A stretch of DNA of 64,000 nucleotides, from the NCBI GenBank assembly GCA_951640195.1, contig OX621165.1, forward strand, positions 2,356,001-2,420,000, written 5' to 3'. Both the position numbers and the translations under genes were made by a program. This document shows positions 1 to 8,821 of this stretch, piece after piece (the stretch's first letter is position 1; every line of letters begins with the position of its first letter). The notes under the pieces are model-generated. The model was not told the origin of the DNA and did no database searches. It saw only the letters and a list, made by a program, of their open reading frames with translations. Source of the stretch: Porpolomopsis calyptriformis. Its lineage: Eukaryota > Basidiomycota > Agaricomycetes > Agaricales > Hygrophoraceae.

Positions 1-52
1 GTGGAAGTTGGCTGGTTGTTGGATGTTCAGCGGGTGGTTGACGGACTTTCAT
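1..52 (-). CDS. PPxY-family membrane protein, copy 1, cut by window edge
   Basis: Only the N-terminal 17 codons lie in the window, from an ATG at 52-50. They read MKVRQPPAEHPTTSQLP, which matches the start of copy 2. The frame stays open upstream of this ATG and there gives NNPPNPP, like the start of copies 3 and 5, so the true start may lie upstream or in an earlier exon. The membrane span and most of the protein are outside the window. This copy shows that the tandem family continues to the left. Function is unknown; see copy 2 for the family description. Confidence 0.6.
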   Translation of the reverse strand, partial: MKVRQPPAEHPTTSQLP

Positions 53-377
53 GGGTGGGTTGGGAGGGTTGTTGGGAGAGGAATGGGCACGCTGGCAGGT
101 TCTGGGAAGCGCAGTGTTGTCATGACGCCAAGTCAGATGCCTCTGACGGTCAGCTCGAAAGAGAGGGCCACACAAAGCGAGGAACATTGCTATAAGTACT
201 ACAATTACAAGTTTACTCGTCCCAGGTGGGCGTCTATGGACTCTCACGTCGGTCGCGAAAAGCTCAATTAGTAGTCGGAAATTACATTGGTTCATCTCTG
301 GTTAAATAAACAACGGTCAGTCGTACAGATGGTAGTCAGGATCGGAAACACATACCAAAGATGTTCACAATACCTTA

Positions 378-1007
378 TCATGAACAACGGGCAGCGTTGG
401 CGCAGGTGAGAGTGGCAGGGGCACTGGGAGAAAGAGTGAAAGAGGGAGGGAGAGTATTGGTAAAAGGAGGAGAGGGAGTATTGGTAAAAGGAGGGATGTC
501 AGGAGAGGGAGTATTGGTAAAAGGAGCGGTGACAGTAAAGGGAGAGAGAGTAGGATTCGCAAGGGTGGGTGACAAACTGTCCGAAACGGAGATGATTGAG
601 GTGAATGTATGTATGGTGAAATTGGTAACGACCGTAGTTGACGGCGAGATTGGCGTCGAGGTGTTTAGGAGGGGGTTGGCACTACTGAGAGGATTCGAGG
701 AGGCTGAGGATTTATGCGTCCTGCCTTTTGTTATTCCGATGGTAATAGCCACCGCGATGAGACCGATGGCGAGTACGAACGCGAGCACGAACGCTCCCTT
801 CTTCGATTTCCAGAATGGCTGGAATGGGAGGGGCTGAGGCAACTCAGGCAACTCGAGCGGCTGAGATGGCCCAACAGGGAGGCGGGGCCTTTTTCCAACC
901 CTGACTGGTTCGGGCTGAATTTCAACATAGCTGGGTGGGGGATCGGTTGGAAGTTGGGTATTTGTCGGGGAATTCGGATGTTCAGCAGGCGGTTGACGGA
1001 CTTTCAT
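378..1007 (-). CDS. Single-pass membrane protein with PPxY motif, copy 2
   Basis: A 209-residue protein from the ATG at 1007. Residues 1-70 are proline-rich and include PPPSYVE, a PPxY motif at 24-27, then FWKSKKGAF and a hydrophobic span at about 71-92. The tail is rich in Ser, Thr and Pro. The Lys-rich stretch before the span predicts a cytoplasmic N-terminus and an outside tail. PPxY motifs are known ligands of WW domains, including those of Rsp5/Nedd4 ubiquitin ligases, so a role as ubiquitin-ligase adaptor or substrate is possible; that is inference. The nearest paralogue is copy 4. The tail contains a short tandem repeat. An ATG further upstream or an extra 5' exon cannot be excluded. 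Confidence 0.65.
   Translation of the reverse strand: MKVRQPPAEHPNSPTNTQLPTDPPPSYVEIQPEPVRVGKRPRLPVGPSQPLELPELPQPLPFQPFWKSKKGAFVLAFVLAIGLIAVAITIGITKGRTHKSSASSNPLSSANPLLNTSTPISPSTTVVTNFTIHTFTSIISVSDSLSPTLANPTLSPFTVTAPFTNTPSPDIPPFTNTPSPPFTNTLPPSFTLSPSAPATLTCANAARCS
454..530 (-). repeat. Short tandem repeat in the tail of PPxY copy 2
   Basis: On the plus strand the unit GTATTGGTAAAAGGAG starts at 454, 478 and 511, with spacers of different length. In protein it gives repeated PFTNT blocks in the predicted extracellular tail. Copy 4 has only a short version, so the tail is expanding or shrinking between paralogues. Confidence 0.75.
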
Positions 1008-1349
1008 GATGGAAGAGTCTGGTAGACTGTGTGGGATCCCACATCCACATCCACTTGTGTTGTCATGACTCCGAGTTGGATGGCTGATGGTGGTTAGCCA
1101 ATGGGATGAAATACGCAAACAGCAAACTACAATTACAAGTTTAAATAATAGAGGTCGCGTCTATGGACATATGCGATAATCTACAAGGCTCGATTAGTAG
1201 CCGTATATCACAGGAAAGCATTTACATACATCGGAATCTCTGGTTAAATAAACAACATCAGCGAAAAGGCCGAGTTATTATAAGGGTATATATGACACTT
1301 GTATGGCCTTGTAAGATGTATTATGTCCACCAGTAATATCAATCTGGCG

Positions 1350-1377
1350 GTACCATGATAAGGCCTTATAATGGTCC
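1350..1377. repeat. Near-perfect palindrome in the TIR element
   Basis: The core ATAAGGCCTTAT (1358-1369) is a perfect palindrome. Pairing extends outwards to 1350 and 1377 with two mismatches. It could form a hairpin. No function is evident. Confidence 0.55.
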
Positions 1378-1529
1378 TATGAAACCCACCAGTCTGGCCA
1401 AGGGCTGTCAGTCTGGTGCCATTATACCGGGCTTTACCAGGTAGTATAAGAATGGTGATACCTTGTTAGACACAAAATCCCATCCCCCCCTGTGCAACAT
1501 ATTTCCACCTTACCCTAATTTTCAAGACT

Positions 1530-1615
1530 GCATTCTATGTGATTCGAACCCTCACCTTCACGGCCTTTGCTATTTCTAGCTGTATTATCACCTTATACCA
1601 CTACACTAAAAGCAC
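1530..1615 (-). other. tRNA-like sequence with A and B boxes (possible SINE or tRNA relic)
   Basis: On the minus strand TAGTGTAGTGG (1607-1597) resembles an RNA polymerase III A box and GGTTCGAATC (1550-1541) is a good B box. The 46 bp between them is a normal tRNA spacing. The T stem does not pair well and the acceptor stem is weak, so a working tRNA is unlikely. It may be a tRNA-derived SINE or relic inside the TIR element. Confidence 0.4.
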
Positions 1616-1961
1616 AACTAATACTTTATAGCAAAAGAACCTATTGGTATTGACTGTGCAAGAAGCCTGGTATGCTGCACCCACCATGTTGATGGATCCA
1701 TGCTTGGCTCCAGCAAGTTGCTAACTAGCTTATACAGGCTTACATTACTCTCACAATCCAGGTACATATACATCAAGCTGGTATTGTCTGATATGGGCCT
1801 TGTAAACCTGATAACAGCCTAACAGTGGCTGACAAGGCACTGACAATTCAAGGTCAGGTTGATGTGGTGCTTGTCATGCAGTCACAAATCTGTTAGGGCC
1901 CTTACATGTATGTACAATATTGCTATTTGAATATTTGGTCTTGTAGGAAAGGTAACAGTCT

Positions 1962-1966
1962 GAGAT
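1962..1966. repeat. Target-site duplication GAGAT, left
   Basis: GAGAT directly precedes the 5' LTR and is repeated at 8548-8552 directly after the 3' LTR. A 5-bp duplication is normal for Ty3/gypsy integrases. Confidence 0.9.
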
Positions 1967-2291
1967 TGTCACGGACACTTTTTCCTTTTCCTTTTAGTCA
2001 TACTTGATCAGTCTCCATTCCGTTTATCCTTCCGCTTTACCGTTTTATATATAGACTGATCACATGTACCTTCCTTCCGACTCTTTCACTAGTCACATTC
2101 CGGATTCCACTTTGTAATCGTACGTACGACTGACTCATGGCGACTCAGGTAGTTAGTATATAAAGCCTGACCTTTAGTCAGTAGGTTAAGTTCGATTCCT
2201 AGTTAGCTCCCCACTCTTTAGTCGAATTCTATTTTCCTCATCAGCCCCTCCAACGCAAGAAGTAAAACCCTTCGACTACCGAATCATAACA
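1967..2291 (+). repeat. 5' LTR
   Basis: 325 bp, starts TGTCACGG and ends CATAACA. It aligns without gaps to the 3' LTR at 8223-8547. A TATA box at 2157-2164 and the primer complementarity place the start of R near 2188, giving U3 at about 1967-2187 and R-U5 at 2188-2291. Confidence 0.95.
2157..2198 (+). promoter_or_regulatory. LTR promoter: TATA box and inferred transcript start
   Basis: TATATAAA at 2157-2164 is followed 31 bp after its first base by AAGTTCGATTC (2188-2198). The reverse complement of that string is the primer site after the LTR. In self-priming elements the transcript begins with exactly such a sequence, so both clues agree on a start at or near 2188. The same layout is present in the 3' LTR. 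Confidence 0.75.
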
Positions 2292-2292
2292 A

Positions 2293-2303
2293 GAATCGAA
2301 CTT
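2293..2303 (+). other. Self-complementary primer binding site (Tf1/sushi type)
   Basis: GAATCGAACTT starts two bases after the LTR end. It is the exact reverse complement of AAGTTCGATTC at 2188-2198 inside the LTR, 11 of 11 bases, and pairing stops at both sides. I could not fit it to a tRNA 3' end. Tf1 of fission yeast primes reverse transcription from the first 11 bases of its own mRNA, which is the same geometry. Confidence 0.8.
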
Positions 2304-2466
2304 CCTTCTTGCGCATCAAACTACTTCCACTCTGGATCCTGCCGAAGACTTAACAAGGTCAATCTTCTCATCCGCAGATTCAGATACTCCCTTTCAACCC
2401 ATAGTATTCCAAACCCCTGCACAATCCATCATCCCCCTTTCCCCCTCGTCATCATCACTAACATCA

Positions 2467-3882
2467 ATGTCTCAACAAGAATACGAAGCCGATCAGAGCA
2501 TTCCCACACCCGGACCCAGCAACATCCCCCCTACCATTCAAGAAGAAGAAGAAGACGTCGTCCCATTCAACATCGAACAAGAGCTCAGAGATCTAAGAGC
2601 ACAAATTGACCAGTTCCGTGGCTGGTATTATAACGAAGTCAACGTCAATGACGAACTCCGAAAGGAATTAAAAGCTCTCAAAGAAAGTCGACGAGAAGAC
2701 TCAGAACCAACCACCCCTCCTCCACGACGACGATCTGTACTTCGGGGACCTGGGCTTTCCCCCTCGAATCCTTTCGTTTACCCTGCAAGAAGAACCGAAT
2801 CCGTCCAACCTCCTATCCCATCAACCTTTCCCACTCAACTACCTGCCCAGACAACTGCTCCCCCTACACTTCCAGCCCCCACCAAAATCAAAATTGCCGA
2901 TCCAACTGAATACGATGGAACTTCCGAGAAGCTTGAAGATTTCATTCACCAATGTCGACTCAATTTTGTGGTCAAGGACTACAACGACAAACAGAAAATC
3001 GTCTACATGCTCTCTTATCTCGGTGACGGCAACCCACGGGCTTGGGGACGACTGTTCACAGAAGGAGTTGATAGAATGAGGAATTTCGTATAGAACTACG
3101 CAACATTCTTGGACAATTTCAGGGAAGCTTTCAGAAGGATTAACCCAGCAGCGAAGGCGCGGATCGAGCTAGAAAAAGTGAAAATGACAGGAACGATAGA
3201 AGACTACAACCTTCGGTTCATGCAACACGCAGCAAGAACTGAATACAACGAGACCGCTCTACTTCGGTTTTACAAAGCCGGACTCCCCCAGCCAATCCGA
3301 ATGCGGATTTATTCGATGGACAACATGCCATCGACCTTGCTGGACTGGATGACGAAAGTGGCCCAGTTCAAGGAACAGTACCAGGAGCAATGAGCTGAAC
3401 AAGCGTTGTGGTCAAGTCGAGATCAAAAAGGAAAGAAGTCTGAAGCCAAATCGAATCCCTGAGGAAACCCTTCCCGCTTCACCACCACCACCACTTCATC
3501 CCCGATCAAACAAGAATCGAGAGAAGCCTCTCTCAAGACAGCGAAACGAGACAACTCCTCCATCACTTGCTACAACTGTGGCAAAAAAGGACATTACACC
3601 AACGAATGTCGAAGCCCACATGCTGAAGATGTTCTGGCACGTCAAGAATCCTCAACCTCTACTCGAGGAAAAGGAGGAAATCGCGGTCGAGGCAAAGGAC
3701 GAAATGTCCGAACGATCAATCGGGTTGATACAGAAGAATCGGAAGCGCGGATAGAGGAAGTACCAGAGGATGACGAAAAAAGGACGGCAAAAGACGACCT
3801 GAAGGATATGGGAATCGCGAATTGGGACAAGGAGAGACGGGCTGCGCTAGCTCGAGCATTAAAAGAGCAAAAGGATTTTTAA
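2467..3882 (+). pseudogene. gag: gag, broken by three in-frame stops
   Basis: One reading frame runs from the ATG at 2467 to TAA at 3880-3882 and would give about 471 residues. It is cut by TAG at 3091-3093 and TGA at 3391-3393 and 3460-3462. The N-terminal third has a coiled-coil-like stretch, the middle is a helical capsid-like region, and the C-terminal part has a CCHC zinc knuckle (CYNCGKKGHYTNEC, about 3571-3612), as is usual for nucleocapsid. Each internal stop is one C-to-T change from a Gln or Arg codon. The frame overlaps the pol frame, which is open from 3774 in the -1 register, so pol was probably made by -1 frameshifting or separate initiation. No canonical slippery heptamer is obvious; a run of six A at 3776-3781 is the best candidate. 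Confidence 0.85.
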
Positions 3883-6800
3883 TTCGGCCAAGTGCTAAAT
3901 GCCCGAGCACTTTGGCTGTGTCCCATGTATGTGTACCACCATCTATGAAAAGTTTTCGTTTTCTTGGCACACTTGAACAGGGCAAAGGCGCTCTCGAATT
4001 CTATCTTTGGATCACGAGTGCCGACAATCTTCAACGAGTGGCTATCATAGCACTCATTGACTCTGGCGCCTCAGGGAATTTTATTGACGAAGCATTCGTT
4101 CGTCAAATAGAGATATCGACCTATCCATTGGATGAGGTTGTACCGGTACGAAATGCTGATGGTTCCGAGAACTGAGGAGGTCCCATCACGCATGACACAG
4201 ACCTGTTTATCGAGGCACCAGATCTATCTTTTCGAGAACGAATCCGGTTGGAGGTCACCAACTTAGGAAGAAAACAACAGGTCATCCTCGGCTTCCCATG
4301 GCTCTTGCGACACAACCCCACCATCAATTGGACAAAAGGCACCTTAACCTTTGCGTCTGGTGACACGCTGTTCAGTAGTATGCGAGTCGGAGTGTTGCCC
4401 CCACAGGAAGAACTCTACGTCTTTGATTCGAGTCTGAAACATGACTCTTTTATCCGTTTGGTTGGAGTTGACCACTCCCGACCAGTTTCCATCGAGGAGG
4501 ACATCAAATCCTTCATTCCCAGTCGTTATCACAATTTCTGGCGTGTTTTCCATACCGCAGAATTCGACAAACTTCCTCCTCGACGTTCCTTTGATTATGC
4601 GATCAACCTCTACCCAAACACCAAATTTCAAGTCGGAAAACTCTATCCCCTTTCCCCCTATGAACAGGTGGAACTTAACAAGTTTATTGACGAAAATCTC
4701 AGAACAGGTCAGATACGTCCATCGAAATCGCCACAGGCTGCTCCTTTCTTCTTTGCGAAAAAGGCCAAAGAGATCAATGCTAAAGGTCTCAATGCTGGTC
4801 TACGTCCCATCCAGGACTATCGCTACATCAACTCAAAAACCATTCCTGATCGTTATCCCCTCCCCCTTCTATCGGAAATTCTCCAAGTGCCGAAGCTTGC
4901 GACTGCTTCGCTCTTCACTGTCATCGATATTCGATGGGGATTTAACAACATACGACTCAAGGAGGGCGATGAATGGAAAGCAGCCTTCATCACCAATCGA
5001 GGACTCTTCAAACCGACCGTTATGTTCTTTGGACTACGAAACTCCCCAGCATCTTTTCAACGAATGATAGACGTTCTCTTTAAACCCATTCTGGACTCTG
5101 GCTGTGTTCACATCTATATTGACGACATTCTTATTATGGGCGACACCCCCGAAGAAATCTGCCACTGGACTGATGAGACCCTCAAACTCATGGAGAAGAA
5201 TCAACTATCCACCAAACCTGTCAAATGCCAAATGGAGAAGACCTCTGTTACATACCTTGGTACAATCATCAGTAAAGGTCAACTCGCTATCAACCCAAAA
5301 AAGGTAGACGCCATTATCAATTGGCTGACACCTCAAAAACTGCGAGATCTCCAGTCCTTCCTTGGCACCACCAACTTCTGGCGTTGTTATATCAAAAGTT
5401 TCTCCTCAGTTGTTCGTCCCCTCTGTGGACTTTTATGGAAAGACCAACCTTGGGATTGGTCTCCTTTGTGTCAAAAAGCCTTTGAACAACTCAAATATCT
5501 CGTCACTACAGCCCCTGTCCTTCTTACCCCGCAGCCAGACCTTCCTTACCTCCTGGAGACCGATGCCTCCGATTTCGGTATTGGCGCGGTCTTATCTCAA
5601 AAACACGACAATGGTTGGCACCCTGCTGGCTTTTTCTCGAAATCCCTGCTCCCTGCCGAGTACAACTATCCTACCCATGATCTGGAAATGCTTGCGATTG
5701 TCACTTCCCTCAAGTATTGGTGCTATCTTTTAGAGGGCGCAAGGGATACTGTATTGATAAAAACAGACAATTTAGCGCTCAAGTATTTCATGCAGAACAG
5801 ATCCCTCTCCAGACGACAAGCACGTTGGATGGAATTCTTAGGCAGATTTGACTTCAAGATCGAGTATTCCCCTGGAGTCAAGAACAAAGCCGATGGACTC
5901 TCCCGCCGACCCGACCACCGTCGTACAGAAAAGGAAGAACTAGAAGACAAAGCCCTCCTCCCTCCCGAACGTTTTATCAATGCTATCATTTCCATGTCTG
6001 AACCCTCTTTCATGTCAAGACTTCGCTTCCCCGACTTCAATCAAATCCCAGAGGACATTCGCACCAAATTATCCGATTCCTCTTCCGGCTACTCCTTCAC
6101 TGACGGAATTGTGAGAGATGCAGGAGATCGAATTGTCGTGCCAGCGGACGTATCGCTATGCACAGAGATAATTCGATTGACCCACTCCCTACCCCATGGA
6201 GGCCATCCCGGAATCGAGAAGACACGTGAGCTTGTGTTGCGGAACTACACCTGGAGTAGTGCTGCCCCTGACATCTGTGTATTCGTATCATCCTGTCCGA
6301 CCTGCCAACAAGTCAAGCTCTATCCTTCGAAGCCTGCAGGTCTCCTGGAACCTATTCCCCCTTCGTCTCGACCTTGGGAAGAAATCACCGCCGATCTGAT
6401 CGTGGAACTCCCCCAATCATCTGGCTACGATGCTGTCTTAGTCGTTGTCGATCGCTTTACCAAACGCGCTCACTTTATCCCGACGACATCGAATATTTCT
6501 GCAGAAGGAGTTGCAAAACTCTTCAGGGACAACGTATGGAAATACCATGGCTGGCCAAAGAAGATCATAACCGATCGAGGAACTCAATTCGCTTCCAAAT
6601 TCGCAAAAGCTCTCAATACTCATTTGGGAATCATCTCCGGTCTATCCACTGCTTATCATCCCCAAACTGATGGTCAAACGGAACGCACCAATCAAGAACT
6701 TGAACAATACCTTCGTTTATATACAAACTTTATGCAAGACGATTGGTCCAACTGGCTGTCCCCAGCTGAATTCGCGTATAATAACCGACAACACTCCTCG

Positions 6801-7442
6801 ACGAAACACACTCCCTTTTACCTTGACACTGGCCAACATCCCTTCGTCCCATCTATCCCTGCGATCCCTACTTCCAATCCCACAGCAGATGCCTTTCACG
6901 ATCATCTCACAGAAGCCCGTAAAGAAGCCACAAAAGCTCTAGAAACAACGGCTGAAACTATGAAACGCTTCGCAGATCGTAAACGGAAAGATACCCAACT
7001 CCAAATAGGTCAATTTGTTTATCTTGATACCCGTAACTTAAAAACAGGTCGTCTAACCCTCAAACTTGATGTCCGACGTACTGGACCATTCAAAATTCTA
7101 GAAAAAATCGGAAAAGTCTCTTATCGCCTGGCCCTTCCCTTATCATGGAAAATACACGACGTCTTTCACGTTTCACTCCTGAGACCCGCTAATATTAACT
7201 CCAATCTCCATCCAGAGGAAGTAGATGATAATCTCCGTCCACCTCCGGATGTCATTCAAGAGAAAGAAGAATACGAGGTTAAACAAATTCTCCAACATCA
7301 TGGGTCTACCCGACGTCATACGTATTTGGTTAAATGGGTCGGCTATCCCATTGAAGAAGCAACTTGGGAGCTGAAGAAGAACCTCCTCCATGCGAAAGAA
7401 CGAATTCTAGAATACGAACACTTGATTCAAACGGCGACCTAA
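3774..7442 (+). pseudogene. pol: pol: protease, RT, RNase H, integrase, chromodomain; one stop
   Basis: The frame is open from 3774 to TAA at 7440-7442 except for TGA at 4173-4175, which separates the protease from the rest. The protease has the active-site LIDSGASGNFI near 4058. RT motifs follow, with the catalytic YIDD at about 5116. RNase H shows ETDASDFGIGAVLS near 5556. Integrase has an HHCC zinc finger (about 6180-6310) and DD35E residues around 6390, 6568 and 6670. The C-terminus (about 7270-7430) is a chromodomain with EYEV and KWVGYP. From 4176 on, 1089 codons are intact, so enzyme sequence is well preserved although gag is not. Confidence 0.92.
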
Positions 7443-7563
7443 TCATTCTTTCACGGTATCAACTCCCCTCGTTTATGTTTTCACTTTTTGTCACCTTTCC
7501 AAACTCCGACCTGTCCTTATAATCTCTTTCATCTCCGTCTTTCACTAGAAAATTGACATCACT

Positions 7564-8142
7564 ATGCCCGCAGAACGCTCACACCAAACCGCTCGCAAAT
7601 CAACCGGTGGTCGTCCACCCCGCGCTCCTCATATGTCCACTGGAGGACAACCCCCTTGCCGCGCTCCCCCTCCGCTCGCTTCCACCTCCTCCGCCTACGG
7701 TGAAGCTGAGCTCGCCGGACAACTCTGGCAACACAACCGTCGCGCACGCAATCGGGACCTTCCCATATGGCCAGAAGAAATCATCGCGCCACCCATCCCA
7801 CCCGAGCAAATCATCGAGTCACTGCAGAAGGACGTCAAGTACTATAAAGACGAAATCGCGAGATTGAATGAAGAACTGTACAATCAGGGAATGAGTTTAG
7901 ATGGAAAGAGAAGAGCGAGTGAATATTGGCGAGAACAGGCCAAACACTGGGAGACGAAATATGAGGAAGCCATAAAGGTACTTCCCCATCTTGATTCCCC
8001 GGTCCCTCCTGTTTTCCCAGGTCCACTCATCGTTCCCCCCGGTTTGTCGTCGAACCCCATCACCATCCCCGATGACGACGACACTTCCCCGGCCGACATT
8101 ATTTCCCTGTCGACCGCCGTCTCTGACAAGGACTTAATCTAG
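7564..8142 (+). CDS. Extra retrotransposon ORF with histone H3-tail-like N-terminus
   Basis: An intact 192-residue ORF between the end of pol and the 3' LTR, with its own ATG 119 bp after the pol stop. Residues 8-16 read QTARKSTGG, identical to histone H3 residues 5-13, so K12 corresponds to H3 K9. The next residues RPPRAP resemble H3 KAPR, and STGGQPPCRAP at 25-35 is a degenerate second copy. Residues of about 80-140 are charged and heptad-like, suggesting a coiled coil. The C-terminus is Pro-rich and acidic. There is no histone fold. An ORF here is not standard for gypsy elements. Binding of its tail to chromodomains or other H3K9 readers is inference. Confidence 0.8.
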   Translation: MPAERSHQTARKSTGGRPPRAPHMSTGGQPPCRAPPPLASTSSAYGEAELAGQLWQHNRRARNRDLPIWPEEIIAPPIPPEQIIESLQKDVKYYKDEIARLNEELYNQGMSLDGKRRASEYWREQAKHWETKYEEAIKVLPHLDSPVPPVFPGPLIVPPGLSSNPITIPDDDDTSPADIISLSTAVSDKDLI

Positions 8143-8222
8143 TCCTTCACCTCCTCCGCACCCGTCAACACTCTCGAAGCTGCCTCGAATTTCGGGACGA
8201 AATTCCTTTTAGTGTGGGTGTA

Positions 8223-8547
8223 TGTCACGGACACTTTTTCCTTTTCCTTTTAGTCATACTTGATCAGTCTCCATTCCGTTTATCCTTCCGCTTTACTATT
8301 TTATATATAGACTGATCACATGTACCTTCCTTCCGACTCTTTCACTAGTCACATTCCGGATTCCACTTTGTAATCGTACGTACGACTGACTCATGGCGAC
8401 TCAGGTAGTTAGTATATAAAGCCTGACCTTTAGTTAGTAGGTTAAGTTCGATTCCTAGTTAGCTCCCCACTCTTTAGTCGAATTCTATTTTCCTCATTAG
8501 CCCCTCCAATGCAAGAAGTAAAACCCTTCAACTACCGAATCATAACA
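8223..8547 (+). repeat. 3' LTR
   Basis: 325 bp, collinear with the 5' LTR. The six differences are all C-to-T or G-to-A relative to the 5' copy (counterparts of 2041, 2042, 2179, 2242, 2254 and 2274). The purine-rich AGTGTGGGTG just before it is the probable polypurine tract. Confidence 0.95.
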
Positions 8548-8552
8548 GAGAT
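8548..8552. repeat. Target-site duplication GAGAT, right
   Basis: Matches 1962-1966 exactly and defines the insertion point of the gypsy element. Confidence 0.9.
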
Positions 8553-8821
8553 TCATTTATATACCTTTACATGGGTCTGCCAGTCTGACCGCCACCGAAT
8601 AGCCATATAAGGTTTGGACCTTTTTGCTGATGAAGGATGGTCCAGAAGGAAACTAATAATTGCATTGATAGTCAGGATCGGAAAATAAATTCATACACAT
8701 ACCAAAGATGTTCCACAATACCTTGTCACATACAGTTTAGGTTGGCGCAGGGGGGGGCTTGGATGATGGTGGTGGTTGGCAGGGCGGGACTGGAAGGGGG
8801 ATTGCCAGGAGGGGAGGGTGC

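Larger units (their letters stand above)
1967..8547 (+). mobile_element. Ty3/gypsy chromovirus, full length, 6581 bp
   Basis: Two 325-bp LTRs (TGT...ACA) flank gag, protease, reverse transcriptase, RNase H, integrase and a chromodomain, followed by an extra ORF. The order RT, RNase H, integrase marks Ty3/gypsy, and the C-terminal chromodomain marks a chromovirus. The LTRs differ at six positions (about 1.8%), so the insertion is fairly young, but gag and protease carry stop codons, so this copy is probably not autonomous. The primer site indicates self-priming as in Tf1/sushi elements. It sits inside a short TIR element. Confidence 0.95.
1256..8632. mobile_element. Short element with terminal inverted repeats, split by the gypsy insertion
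   Basis: The left end CATCAGCGAAAAGGCC (1256-1271) and the reverse complement of the right end, CATCAGCAAAAAGGTC (8617-8632), match at 14 of 16 positions. Without the retrotransposon the element would be about 780 bp: 1256-1961 plus 8553-8632. It interrupts the 3' region of a PPxY gene copy, because TTAAATAAACAA on the left and GGATGGTCCA on the right resemble adjacent parts of the other copies. I see no transposase and no clear target duplication, so it looks non-autonomous. The superfamily is not determined. Confidence 0.5.

Noticed and set aside
2292..2310. tRNA-primed primer binding site
   Set aside because: No convincing match to the 3' end of an initiator or other tRNA, whereas the self-complementary 11-mer fits exactly.
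8553..8632. Second LTR or solo LTR
   Set aside because: It is too short, lacks TG...CA ends with a second copy, and pairs instead with 1256-1271 as an inverted repeat.
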